15,388 nt of DNA. Source: Deltaproteobacteria bacterium. Lineage in GTDB: Bacteria > Desulfobacterota > DSM-4660 > Desulfatiglandales > HGW-15. The notes beneath the pieces are model-generated. The model was not told the DNA's origin. It searched no databases and was given only the letters and a program-made list of their open reading frames with translations. The DNA is taken from positions 1 to 15,388 of the forward strand of contig JAFDIC010000045.1 in NCBI GenBank assembly GCA_019308525.1, written 5' to 3'. Position numbers and translations under genes: made by a program. Positions 6,700 through 14,673 of this stretch are shown here, one piece after another. The stretch's first letter is position 1. The number at the start of each line of letters is the position of its first letter.

Positions 6700-7599
6700 A
6701 TGAATATCTACAGGGGCCTTATTCTGGCATTTGTATCCATCACCATAGTGGGATACGCAAAGGACTCTAGTGGCGGGACGTTCAAGGATGTCCTGGGGAA
6801 GGAGGTAACACTACAGGGTGCCCCAACCAGGATCATTTCCCTTGCCCCGAGCCTCACTGAAATCCTCTATTCTCTCGGGCTAGGGGGCAAGGTAATCGGG
6901 GTCACCACGTTCAGCCATTATCCCCCCGAGGCCCGGAAGAAGCCCAAGGTGGGCAGTTACATAAACCTGAACGTGGAGAAGATCATCAGCTTGTCACCTG
7001 ACCTGGTCGTTGGTACGGTAGATGGAAACGAGCCCGGGGTGGTAGAGATCCTGGAGCAGGCCGGCATTAGAGTGTACATCGTCAACCCCAGGAATGTGGA
7101 AGAATTGCTGGAGACTATTGTCAGGGTGGGAGAAGTATGCGGAGTCCCTGAACGGGCGGGAAGACTGGTTGCGGGCTTGAAAAGACGTGTCTCAGGGATT
7201 GAAGAAACGACCAGATCTCTGAGAAAACCCTTGGTCTTCCTCCAGATCAATATCAAACCCATCATGACGGTAAACAGGCATACCTTTCACCATGACCTCA
7301 TAAGGCTGGCAGGCGGGGTGAACATGGCGGCGGAGGGAAAGGTCACTTACCCGAGGATCAGTATTGAAGAAGTGATCAGGAGAAGGCCGGAAGTCATATT
7401 AATATCATCCATGGAAAGGAGCGGCCAATTTGAAAAGGCCCGGCAGGAGTGGTTGAAATGGACTACCATTCCCGCAGTAAGAGATGGTCGGGTCTACCTC
7501 ATCGATTCCGACCTTATTGATAGGCCATCGCCGAGGTTTATTGAAGGGCTGGAGTTGATGGCAGAGTTGATCCATCCGGAAGTAAATTGGGAAGAATAG
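6700..7599 (+). CDS. btuF: Periplasmic corrinoid-binding protein of an ABC importer (BtuF-like)
   Basis: A 299-residue class III periplasmic binding protein. A short signal peptide (residues 1 to about 20, ending VGYA) has no lipobox cysteine, so the mature protein should be soluble. The first lobe carries the family-typical run from RIISLAPSLTEILYSLG (44-60) through VGSYINLNVEKIISLSPDLV (84-103), and the second lobe ends with PRFIEGLELMAELIHP (281-296). Glu54 in SLTE and a glutamate in the last helix are in the places where BtuF docks onto BtuC arginines. The protein hands corrinoid from the receptor to BtuCD. The ribosome site is poor (AGG at 6688-6690 or GGGGAG at 6680-6685). The btuC start follows its stop with no base between. 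Siderophore-binding relatives look similar; the riboswitch context supports B12. Confidence 0.9.
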   Translation: MNIYRGLILAFVSITIVGYAKDSSGGTFKDVLGKEVTLQGAPTRIISLAPSLTEILYSLGLGGKVIGVTTFSHYPPEARKKPKVGSYINLNVEKIISLSPDLVVGTVDGNEPGVVEILEQAGIRVYIVNPRNVEELLETIVRVGEVCGVPERAGRLVAGLKRRVSGIEETTRSLRKPLVFLQINIKPIMTVNRHTFHHDLIRLAGGVNMAAEGKVTYPRISIEEVIRRRPEVILISSMERSGQFEKARQEWLKWTTIPAVRDGRVYLIDSDLIDRPSPRFIEGLELMAELIHPEVNWEE

Positions 7600-8634
7600 A
7601 TGTCGAGTTCTCTCTTGAAAAGACCCCTGAATCCGCGGCGGGTCGTGACAGTGTCACTGAGCATGTTTCTGTTGCTCCTGGTGACAATGGGCGCGTCGCT
7701 GGTACTGGGGACCGCGGAGGTGGGGATAGACAAAGTTCTGGGTATACTTTCAGGGTCGTTGAAATCGGATGACCCCGCAACGTTGATTCTGCTGAAGGTC
7801 AGACTCCCGCGGATAATTTTGGCAGGTCTTGTGGGTTTTTCCCTTTCCATGGGAGGGACCGTCTTTCAGGCGATTCTCCGGAACCCCCTTGCAGACCCTT
7901 TCATACTGGGCATCTCCAGCGGCGCCGCCTTTGGTGCCGTGACAGGAATCGTCCTGGGATTAAGCTTTGCCCTGGGTGTGCCCTTGATGTCATTTGCAGG
8001 TGCCCTGGTGACTGTTTACCTTGTCATGGTCCTGGGGAGCCGCAAGGTTGGAATGGAGTCTCCCACCATCCTCTTGACCGGGGTGATCATCAATGCATTT
8101 TTTACCGCAATCATCATGTTTTTCGTGTCCACGGCCTTTGACAGCAGGCTCCATACCATGCTCTTCTGGCTTTACGGAGATCTTTCCCAGAGTCGCTACG
8201 GTCCCTTTGCTATCATAGGCCCTGCTCTGGTTCTTGCATCGATCGTATTGTATGGGTATTCAAAGGAGTTGAATCTTATTACGGCAGGAGACGAAACAGC
8301 GCTTCAGTTGGGCGTCGACGTCGAGAGGGCCAAGAGAATCTGTCTTGTGGTGGTGTCCCTCCTCATTGGGCTGGTCGTCTCCTTTTCCGGCCTGATAGGC
8401 TTTGTCGGGCTGATCATCCCCCACATGGGGAGGATGGTCTTCGGCTCGGATCATCGTCTCTTGATCCCGGTCTCGGCCTTTGGGGGCGCTATCTTCTTGA
8501 TTGTCGCGGATACCCTTGCCAGGACACTCGTTTCGCCTGGTGAGTTGCCCGTAGGCGTCATCACAGCCTTTGCGGGCGCTCCTTTCTTTATTTATCTCCT
8601 CAAAAAAAGGGGGAGCGGATGGAGCCGGTCATGA
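7600..8634 (+). CDS. btuC: ABC transporter permease for corrinoids (BtuC/FecCD family)
   Basis: A 344-residue polytopic inner-membrane protein of normal FecCD length, with about ten hydrophobic segments. Hallmarks are VRLPRIILAGLVGF at 67-80, VFQAILRNPLADPFILGISS at 88-107, the coupling-helix region LGVDVERAKR near 237-246, GFVGLIIPHMGRMV near 267-280 and the C-terminal ELPVGVITAFAGAPFFIYLL. A homodimer forms the channel and binds BtuD and BtuF. GGGAAG lies 5 nt before the ATG and inside the end of btuF, so the two are translationally coupled. Its 3' end overlaps btuD by 16 nt. Sequence alone would also fit an iron-siderophore permease; the cobalamin riboswitch decides. Confidence 0.93.
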   Translation: MSSSLLKRPLNPRRVVTVSLSMFLLLLVTMGASLVLGTAEVGIDKVLGILSGSLKSDDPATLILLKVRLPRIILAGLVGFSLSMGGTVFQAILRNPLADPFILGISSGAAFGAVTGIVLGLSFALGVPLMSFAGALVTVYLVMVLGSRKVGMESPTILLTGVIINAFFTAIIMFFVSTAFDSRLHTMLFWLYGDLSQSRYGPFAIIGPALVLASIVLYGYSKELNLITAGDETALQLGVDVERAKRICLVVVSLLIGLVVSFSGLIGFVGLIIPHMGRMVFGSDHRLLIPVSAFGGAIFLIVADTLARTLVSPGELPVGVITAFAGAPFFIYLLKKRGSGWSRS

Positions 8635-9398
8635 TCCTGGACAGCGTCGCCTTCAGGTACGGGGACTTCTGGGCCCTCAGGGCAATTAGCCTGGAGATAG
8701 GCCGGGGGGAGATACTGGGAGTCCTGGGCCCGAACGGTTCAGGAAAGAGCACACTGCTCAAGATCATGGATGGAATGCTTCGACCGCAAGAAGGGAGAGT
8801 CCTGTTGAGGGGACGGAATCTTTTATCCTTTGGCAGGACGGCCATAGCAGGGGAAATCGCCATGGTTGCCCAGGAGAACCACTTCAGGTTTTCCTTTTCA
8901 GCCCTCGAAGTGGTCCTCATGGGTCGATTTCCCCATCTCAAGAGACTACAGTTTGAAGGTGACAGGGATGTGGAGGTGGCCCTGGATTCCATGGGGGCGA
9001 CAAATACCAGGGAACTGGCCCATCGGTCCATCCACGAACTGTCGGGGGGAGAAAAGCAGAGAGTGCTCATAGCACGGGCGCTGGCCCAGGAGCCGAGGGT
9101 CATTCTTCTGGATGAGCCCACATCCTTTCTTGACCTCAAGCACAAGAGGGACATCTTTCACCTGATCTCTCGGCTGTGCCTGAGTCGAGGGCTGAGCGTG
9201 GTGGTGGTATCCCATGACATTGATCTCGCGGCCCAGTATTGTCACAGGCTGTTGTTGCTTAAGGAAGGACGTATTCATGATGTGGGCGAGCCGGAAAAGG
9301 TGATTACGGCAGAGACGATCGGAAACGTTTACGACTGCCCCGTATTGGTAGACAGGAACCCGGCCACTGGAAGGCCGAGGGTAAACCTGATGGCATGA
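8619..9398 (+). CDS. btuD: ABC transporter ATP-binding protein for corrinoids (BtuD/FepC-like)
   Basis: A 259-residue ATPase with every motif in place: Walker A GPNGSGKST at 37-45, Q-loop Gln85, signature LSGGEKQR at 141-148, Walker B VILLDEPT at 161-168, D-loop SFLDL at 169-173 and switch His199 (VSHD). It powers the BtuC dimer at the cytoplasmic face. The start at 8619 has a G-rich ribosome site only 3 nt away (GGGGGAG, 8609-8615) inside the btuC end; the ATG at 8631, giving MILDSVAFRYG, is a fair alternative. A 33-nt gap leads to exbB. No missing residues. Confidence 0.94.
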   Translation: MEPVMILDSVAFRYGDFWALRAISLEIGRGEILGVLGPNGSGKSTLLKIMDGMLRPQEGRVLLRGRNLLSFGRTAIAGEIAMVAQENHFRFSFSALEVVLMGRFPHLKRLQFEGDRDVEVALDSMGATNTRELAHRSIHELSGGEKQRVLIARALAQEPRVILLDEPTSFLDLKHKRDIFHLISRLCLSRGLSVVVVSHDIDLAAQYCHRLLLLKEGRIHDVGEPEKVITAETIGNVYDCPVLVDRNPATGRPRVNLMA

Positions 9399-9431
9399 GC
9401 AAGGAGGACAAAGAATGGGGAGGTTGATGCG

Positions 9432-10067
9432 ATGATCGAGATTTTCCACAAGGGCGGCCCGGTAATGTACCCGCTGCTTGCCTGTTCCATCATTTCCCTC
9501 ACTGTGGTTATCGAAAGATTTTTTTTCTGGGTCAGGGAGGATATGAGAAGGGATCAGGATCTCGTAGACAATGTCCTGGAATTCTGCCGGAAGGGAGACT
9601 GGGATTCCGTGAGGAAAGAGGTGAAGGGTTCCAAGGACTTCATCATAAGGATATTGGTCAGTGGTGTCCTCCACAGGGAATTCTCCATGACAAAGGCCAT
9701 GGAAGCGGCCGCGTCCGACGAGATCAAGAGGATGCAAAGGTATCTCAGGGTCTTGGATACCATGATTACAGTCGCTCCACTTCTGGGTATCTTCGGGACG
9801 GTCGTGGGCATTATCCTGTCCTTCGAGATGCTGGGGGCCACGGGTATTGAGCACCCCCAGGCGGTCACGGCAGGGATCGCACAGGCGCTCATTACAACGG
9901 CTTCGGGGCTTGGCATAGCCATCCTTTCCCTGTTCCCCTATAACTATTTCAACTCCAGGGTGGAGAATGCAGCCCTAGCCATAGAGAAATACGCCACAAG
10001 CCTTGAGATAGTCTATGAAAAGCTCCAGCACAAGGGAATGGGGAAAAAAGAGGAGGTCCGGGCATGA
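9432..10067 (+). CDS. exbB: ExbB/TolQ-type proton channel subunit (MotA/TolQ/ExbB family)
   Basis: A 211-residue inner-membrane protein with three helices at about 11-30, 110-132 and 148-170 and a large cytoplasmic loop between the first two. Signature segments are APLLGIFGTVVGI at 115-127 and GIAQALITTASGLGIAI at 148-164; Thr155/Thr156 lie where the channel's conserved polar residues are expected. It forms the pentameric channel that, with ExbD, uses the proton gradient to drive TonB. GGGGAGG at about 9417-9423 gives a good ribosome site, and the stop overlaps the exbD start by 4 nt. TolQ is an alternative name, but the immediate TonB gene and receptor operon favour an ExbB role. Dedicated service to the B12 receptor is inferred from operon position. 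Confidence 0.92.
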   Translation: MIEIFHKGGPVMYPLLACSIISLTVVIERFFFWVREDMRRDQDLVDNVLEFCRKGDWDSVRKEVKGSKDFIIRILVSGVLHREFSMTKAMEAAASDEIKRMQRYLRVLDTMITVAPLLGIFGTVVGIILSFEMLGATGIEHPQAVTAGIAQALITTASGLGIAILSLFPYNYFNSRVENAALAIEKYATSLEIVYEKLQHKGMGKKEEVRA

Positions 10068-10468
10068 AAGTGAACCTGCAAACGATTAGAAAGGCCAGGA
10101 TCGAGATGCTTCCCCTTATTGATATAGTGTTTCTCCTCCTCGTTTTCTTTATCTATGCCATGCTGTCAATGGCAGTGCACAGGGGGCTCCCTGTCAAGCT
10201 GCCCGCATCGAGCACAGCCAAGATCGACAGGCAACTGCTACTTTCCATCACTGTAAAGCAAGACGGGACTATCTACCTTGACAAGGAAAGGGTAGAGCTT
10301 GAGGCGCTGGAAGAGGCCTTGAAATCCAAGGTCGCTGAAGGGACAGGTCAAGGGGTCTTACTCTTCGCTGACAGGGCACTGAGGTACCAGGACCTGTTCC
10401 GCGTCCTTGACCGCATCAGGATGGCAGGATTGAGAAGGATTTCACTCCAGGCCCAGATGGAACCGTGA
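10064..10468 (+). CDS. exbD: ExbD/TolR-type energy-transducing subunit
   Basis: A 134-residue protein with a short cytoplasmic N-terminus, one membrane helix at about 16-36 and a periplasmic domain. The essential channel aspartate is Asp20 in MLPLIDIVFLLLVFF. The periplasmic part shows the usual ITVKQDGTIYLD strand pair and ADRALRYQDLFRVLDRIRMAG helix, ending RRISL. AGGAGG at 10051-10056 is 7 nt before the ATG. It overlaps exbB by ATGA and tonB by GTGA, so the three products are translationally coupled, as expected for a complex with fixed proportions. Confidence 0.93.
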   Translation: MKVNLQTIRKARIEMLPLIDIVFLLLVFFIYAMLSMAVHRGLPVKLPASSTAKIDRQLLLSITVKQDGTIYLDKERVELEALEEALKSKVAEGTGQGVLLFADRALRYQDLFRVLDRIRMAGLRRISLQAQMEP

Positions 10469-11256
10469 AAAGACTTGGATTTGCTACAGGGTTGGCCTTA
10501 TTGCTCCACGGTCTCCTCTTCAGTATCAATGGGGGATGGTTCCATGGGAGGTTGCCGCGTGCCCCCGGGAAGGAGCCTGTGGTCATCTCTCTCGTCCCCG
10601 TATACCCACCCGAGAGACACGTCGTAGCAAACCAAAAAAGACCTGAGAGGCCCTCTCAAAAGGAAAAAAAACGGAGGCCAAGGATAAGGACCCCCAGGGA
10701 AAGGCGGAGAGTGGTTCGAAAGGCGGCCGAGAGAAGCCCCGGGAGCAAGCTGGTCAAGAAAGCAACCCGGAAAGAACACAAGCCGCCACCAGTACCAGGA
10801 GATAAGGCTGCTTTGACGGAACCTCCGAGGGAGCTGAAGGCCTATCAGCCGCAATCAGACAGGAAAGGGGAGCAAGAAAAAGAGGCGCAACCCACGCCCT
10901 CCGCACCCTCGAGGGCAAAGGAGATCATCGCTCCGGAGAAAGGAAAAGATGTAACAAAGGGGCAAACAACACCTTTTCCGTTAAAGCTGGCCATTCCCCG
11001 CTACAAGGATAATCCCCGGCCTGTGTATCCCAGGCTCGCAAGGCGGAGAGGTTATGAGGGTACCGTGGTCCTAGAGGTCCTGGTCAACCGAAAGGGTCGA
11101 GCGGAGGAGGTAAGGTTGCTCAAGTCGAGCGGCCACCGGATACTGGATAGATCCGCGGTGGATTCTGTCAGAAAGTGGCTGTTCGAGCCTGCCATGAGAG
11201 GGGATGAGAGGATCGATACCTGGGTGAAGGTGCCCATACGCTTCACCCTGAGATAG
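10465..11256 (+). CDS. tonB: TonB energy-transducing protein
   Basis: A 263-residue protein starting with GTG in a GTGA overlap with exbD. One N-terminal helix (about 5-22) carries His15, in the position of the functional histidine of TonB anchors. A periplasm-spanning linker of about 140 residues follows and is unusually basic (for example KEKKRRPRIRTPRERRRVVR at 66-85) rather than the common Glu-Pro/Lys-Pro repeats. The C-terminal TonB domain (about 180-263) is clear: RPVYPRLARRRGYEGTVVLE at 185-204, LLKSSGHRILDRSAV at 218-232, VRKWLFEPA at 235-243 and WVKVPIRF at 253-260. It touches the TonB box of receptors and pulls the plug open. Being co-transcribed with one receptor suggests specialisation, but it may serve others elsewhere in the genome. 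Confidence 0.92.
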   Translation: MKRLGFATGLALLLHGLLFSINGGWFHGRLPRAPGKEPVVISLVPVYPPERHVVANQKRPERPSQKEKKRRPRIRTPRERRRVVRKAAERSPGSKLVKKATRKEHKPPPVPGDKAALTEPPRELKAYQPQSDRKGEQEKEAQPTPSAPSRAKEIIAPEKGKDVTKGQTTPFPLKLAIPRYKDNPRPVYPRLARRRGYEGTVVLEVLVNRKGRAEEVRLLKSSGHRILDRSAVDSVRKWLFEPAMRGDERIDTWVKVPIRFTLR

Positions 11257-11285
11257 AACAGCCCATATCTATGGACACATCCTTT

Positions 11286-11304
11286 GCACTATGGTAAATA
11301 GTGC
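11286..11304. promoter_or_regulatory. Palindrome upstream of nadC, possible operator or hairpin
   Basis: GCACTA (11286-11291) and TAGTGC (11299-11304) are perfect inverted repeats around TGGTAAA, in the 107-nt gap between tonB and nadC, 60 nt before the nadC start. It could be a regulator site, an RNA hairpin or chance. It does not match an NAD-regulator motif that I can name. Confidence 0.3.
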
Positions 11305-11363
11305 GCCAGTTGGAGAAAATAACTGCCATTTTTCAGGCGAAAGGTGGCGAGGAGGGGGTCACG

Positions 11364-12230
11364 ATGACCGGGCCAGAAGAATATTCCCCTGCTGAGAGCA
11401 GAGTAGACATTTCAAGGATTATCAAGCATGCCCTTGAGGAGGACTTAGGGAGCGGTGATGTGACCACGGAATGCACGGTGCCGGCTGGGAAGAAGATCCG
11501 GGGAGAGATGTTCGCCAAGGAAGATGGGGTTATTGCCGGAGTGGATATCGCAAGGAAGACATTCGAGCTTATGGAGCCGGGACCCCGGTTTACCCCTAAG
11601 GTCCGAGATGGTGACCTGGTGAACGGAGGCACTGTCATCGCGGGCATATTCGGTGAAGCCCGTTCAATCCTCAGCGCGGAGAGGGTGGCATTGAACTTCA
11701 TGCAAAGGATGTCGGGGATAGCCTCCTTGACAAGAAGATTCGTGGAAGCGGTGAGGCACACGAAGGCCGTTATCATTGATACGAGGAAAACTGTACCGGG
11801 TCTGAGAATCCTCGACAAGATGGCCGTGCGCATGGGAGGAGGACAAAATCACAGGTTTGGACTCTTTGACATGGTATTGATCAAGGAAAACCATATTACC
11901 GCCGCAGGGGGAATAACCAGGGCGGTCAAGCTCGTAAGAGAAAGGGACACCCTGAGGAGGCCTATCGAGGTAGAGGTCAGTACCCTTGGGGAGCTGGAAG
12001 AGGCACTGGACCTGGGACTTGACAGGATCATGCTGGATAACATGTCCATAGAAGAAATGAAAAAGGCGGTAGGAATAACGCAAGGTCGTACGCCCCTGGA
12101 GGCTTCGGGCGGAATATCCCTGGAAAAAGTGGTCGAGATCGCAGAGACAGGGGTGGACTTTATTTCTGTGGGCAGCCTCACCCATTCAGTAAAGGCGCTG
12201 GATATAAGCCTCATACTCAAAAACAATTAG
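11364..12230 (+). CDS. nadC: Nicotinate-nucleotide pyrophosphorylase (quinolinate phosphoribosyltransferase)
   Basis: The 288-residue product has normal NadC length. It turns quinolinate and PRPP into nicotinate mononucleotide (NaMN), CO2 and pyrophosphate in the cytoplasm, the last dedicated step of de novo NAD synthesis. Motifs in order: EEDLGSGDVTTE (25-36), ERVALNFMQRMSGIA (106-120), DTRKT (139-143), KMAVRMGGGQNHRFGLFD (152-169), IKENH (173-177), EVEVSTL (202-208), LDNM (224-227), EASGGI (246-251) and SVGSLTHS (268-275), covering the PRPP and quinolinate sites. The frame runs up to a GTG at 11301, but the ATG at 11364 has a purine-rich ribosome site (GGAGGGGG, 11351-11358) and gives the family N-terminus, so it is preferred. 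No nadA or nadB is in view. It may be reached by readthrough from the B12 operon. Confidence 0.95.
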   Translation: MTGPEEYSPAESRVDISRIIKHALEEDLGSGDVTTECTVPAGKKIRGEMFAKEDGVIAGVDIARKTFELMEPGPRFTPKVRDGDLVNGGTVIAGIFGEARSILSAERVALNFMQRMSGIASLTRRFVEAVRHTKAVIIDTRKTVPGLRILDKMAVRMGGGQNHRFGLFDMVLIKENHITAAGGITRAVKLVRERDTLRRPIEVEVSTLGELEEALDLGLDRIMLDNMSIEEMKKAVGITQGRTPLEASGGISLEKVVEIAETGVDFISVGSLTHSVKALDISLILKNN

Positions 12231-12417
12231 GCGCGAAAACCAGCCATATCAGCAAGGTACGAAGTAATACAAAAAAGAAGCCCTGGAGTCGCCTCCCTTT
12301 TGCAGAACCGCAATCCTGCCACCCTATGAAAATGAGTCTTGCAGCCTGGAATTATTCCATCAAATGTGACACTGTAGGAAAAATCTCAGCCATAGAAATT
12401 GATCAGGAGGAAACAAT

Positions 12418-14586
12418 ATGGGAAGAGAGGCCGGAACAGGGGACAAGGAAGTAAAGACTGGGATTTGCGGCATATGCCCGGGCGGGTGTGGCGCCAAGAT
12501 AGAGCTGGTGGATGGCAAAATCAACAAGATACTGCCTATCAAGGGCCATCCGGTAGACGTGGTTTGTGTTAGAGGGGTCCATGCAAAGGAGATCGTCTAT
12601 TCAAAGGATCGCTTGAAGTATCCCATGGGAAGGACAGGTGAAAGGGGCGAAGGAAAATTCGAGCGTATTACCTGGGACCAGGCCCTGGACCGTATCTCTG
12701 GCGCATTTGAGAAAATCAAGAAGACCTATGGCCCCGAGGCGGTGATGACATACTTCGGGCGCGGCAGCTTCGACAACAACCTGACTGACGTCTTCGGTAT
12801 CCGGGCTTTGCCAACCCAGGGGACATCGGGCTTCATTTTTCCCTTTGGGTCACCCAATGCCTCTGGGGTTGCAGCAATCTGCTATGTTTCCTATGGCATT
12901 TTTGCCCCGGTGGCAACCCTGGGCGTGCCCATGATGTCCACCTTTTCGGATTTTGAAAACGCGGACCTTATCGTGATATGGGGTGCTAATCCCCCAACGG
13001 ACTCACCCCCGGACAAGGTCAAGAGGATCCTTGCTGCCAGGAGACGCGGGGCCAGGGTCATAGCGATTGACCATATGCGATCGGATATAGCGGAGAAGGC
13101 CGATCAGTGGATCGGAGTGCGTTCGGGGACAGACGGGGCCCTGGCATTGAGCATGATGAACGTAATAATAAACGAAGGTCTCTATGACGAAGCCTTTGTG
13201 CGGGACTGGACTGTAGGTTTTGATGAACTCCGGCGATATGTCCAGCAGTACCCCCCGGATGTTGCCCAGGCAATCACAAGGGTACCCAGGGATAGGATCG
13301 TTGAGGCGGCCCGTGAGATAGCAAAGGCAAAAGGGGCTTCCCTCGTCATGTATACCGGACTCGAGTATACCAACAGCGGGGTCCAGAATATTCGTTCTGT
13401 GCTTTGTCTCTGGGGGATCACGGGGAATATAGACGTGCCGGGGGGTGTCGTGTTCAGACCTCGCAGCCCTGTGAAGTTCCCGCGTATCAGTCTGGATCCG
13501 CCAGAGGGAGTCAAGCCCATAGGTGCAGACAGGTATCCACTGTTCTGTGACATGCTCAAGTCAGCCCAGTTCATGGAGGCCCCCAGGGCGATTCTCAACA
13601 ATGATCCCTATCCCGTCAGGGGGCTCCTTGTACTGGGGGCATCTCTTCTCACCAGCCTTCCCAACCCGGAGATCTGGAAAGAATGTTTTAGAAGACTTGA
13701 CTTTATGGTGGCCTTTGACCGATTTATGACGGCCGACGCAATGTACGCGGATATCGTTCTGCCGGCAACCACCAATTTCGAAAACCTCGGATACCAGCGC
13801 TACCCTGGAGGGTACTGCCAACTGAGGCAGAGAATCATTGAACCCATAGGCGAGGCCAAGTCAGGATTTCAGTTCCTTGCAGATCTGGCCCAGAGACTTG
13901 GATACGGGGACCAGTTCCCCACCACGGAAGAGGAAAGGGTGAAGTGGGCCTTTGAGCATGGCCCGGTATCTCTCGAAGAGCTTGAGGCCCATCCCGAGGG
14001 GATCAGGTACGATGCGGGGAAGGTGGAGTATCGAAAATATGAGAAGGGCCTTCTTCGCCGGGACGGAAGACCGGGATTCAACACCCCGTCTGGAAAGCTG
14101 GAAATCGTGTCCAGCCTGCTGGAAAAATACGGATACGACGGGTTGCCACTCTATGTGGAGCCCCAAGAAGGACCGGTGGGGAGCCCGGACCTTTACAGGA
14201 GATATCCCATGGTGTTGAATACCGGGGCAAGGCTCCAGTCGGCCTTCAGGTCTCAGCACCTGAACATCCCTGGACTGCTGAAGCTCCAGCCCAAACCCCA
14301 AGTGCTCATAAACCCTGTCGATGCGAAAGCCCGCGGTATATCCAATGGAGACAAGGTGTGGGTGGAATCACAACGAGGTAGGGTCGGTGTCTGGGCCAGG
14401 GTGACGGACGCCGTACTGGCAGGCCAGGTGGAACTGAACGTGGGTGGGGGTAGCCCGATCCACGCAAAGGAATGGCGCGAAGCAAATGCGAACTACGTCA
14501 CGGATTTTGAAAACCGCGATCCAATTTCGGGATTCCCGGTCTACAAGGCCTTGCTGTGCGAGGTGAGAAAACGGGAGGAAGACTAG
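12418..14586 (+). CDS. Molybdopterin-dependent oxidoreductase (DMSO reductase superfamily), stand-alone
   Basis: A 722-residue catalytic subunit. The N-terminal [4Fe-4S] motif is Cys17, Cys20, Cys24 and Cys50 (GICGICPGGCG, then VCVRG). The Mo/W-bisPGD core follows: ITWDQALDRI at 84-93, GSPNASGVAAICY at 144-156 with Cys155 the likely metal ligand, ADLIVIWGANPPTDSP at 182-197, GTDGALALSMMN near 237-248, and ADIVLPATTNFE near 443-454. The C-terminal cofactor-binding domain (about 600-715) includes FNTPSGKLEIV at 560-570 and LNVGGGSP. There is no Tat signal, so it should be cytoplasmic, and no FeS or membrane partner is encoded beside it here. AGGAGG at 12405-12410 is 7 nt before the ATG. Size and single-subunit layout recall acetylene hydratase, but the Asp that follows the second cluster Cys there is Pro21 here. 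Reaction unknown. Confidence 0.9.
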   Translation: MGREAGTGDKEVKTGICGICPGGCGAKIELVDGKINKILPIKGHPVDVVCVRGVHAKEIVYSKDRLKYPMGRTGERGEGKFERITWDQALDRISGAFEKIKKTYGPEAVMTYFGRGSFDNNLTDVFGIRALPTQGTSGFIFPFGSPNASGVAAICYVSYGIFAPVATLGVPMMSTFSDFENADLIVIWGANPPTDSPPDKVKRILAARRRGARVIAIDHMRSDIAEKADQWIGVRSGTDGALALSMMNVIINEGLYDEAFVRDWTVGFDELRRYVQQYPPDVAQAITRVPRDRIVEAAREIAKAKGASLVMYTGLEYTNSGVQNIRSVLCLWGITGNIDVPGGVVFRPRSPVKFPRISLDPPEGVKPIGADRYPLFCDMLKSAQFMEAPRAILNNDPYPVRGLLVLGASLLTSLPNPEIWKECFRRLDFMVAFDRFMTADAMYADIVLPATTNFENLGYQRYPGGYCQLRQRIIEPIGEAKSGFQFLADLAQRLGYGDQFPTTEEERVKWAFEHGPVSLEELEAHPEGIRYDAGKVEYRKYEKGLLRRDGRPGFNTPSGKLEIVSSLLEKYGYDGLPLYVEPQEGPVGSPDLYRRYPMVLNTGARLQSAFRSQHLNIPGLLKLQPKPQVLINPVDAKARGISNGDKVWVESQRGRVGVWARVTDAVLAGQVELNVGGGSPIHAKEWREANANYVTDFENRDPISGFPVYKALLCEVRKREED

Positions 14587-14647
14587 ACCGAAGTTCCTAA
14601 CTGAAAACAGCGTAACATACTGTACTTCTAGGATATCAATGTAGCCC

Positions 14648-14667
14648 AGGGACGTAGATTCATAATT
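14648..14667 (+). repeat. Left inverted repeat of the RAYT-like element
   Basis: AGGGACGTAGATTCATAATT, the exact reverse complement of bases 15140-15159. Its inner seven bases also form a hairpin with AATTATG at 14672-14678 (loop TAGT), just beyond the transposase stop, so this end carries a nested REP-like fold. Confidence 0.9.
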
Positions 14668-14673
14668 TAGTAA

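Noticed and set aside
8946..9854. A 302-codon - strand open frame
   Set aside because: It is antisense to btuD and exbB, both of which carry complete family motifs; the product is low-complexity His/Gln/Pro-rich, typical of a shadow frame.
11301..11363. Upstream GTG start for nadC
   Set aside because: It overlaps a palindrome, has no ribosome site and adds 21 residues not expected in NadC; the ATG at 11364 has a strong site.
12418..14586. Naming the Mo/W enzyme acetylene hydratase
   Set aside because: Overall layout fits, but the key aspartate after the second cluster cysteine is a proline, and no functional context supports it.
14587..14647. Continuation of the Rhs gene on the far side of the element
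   Set aside because: The - strand translation of this stretch has stops and no Rhs-tip or toxin resemblance, so a simple insertion splitting one gene is not shown.
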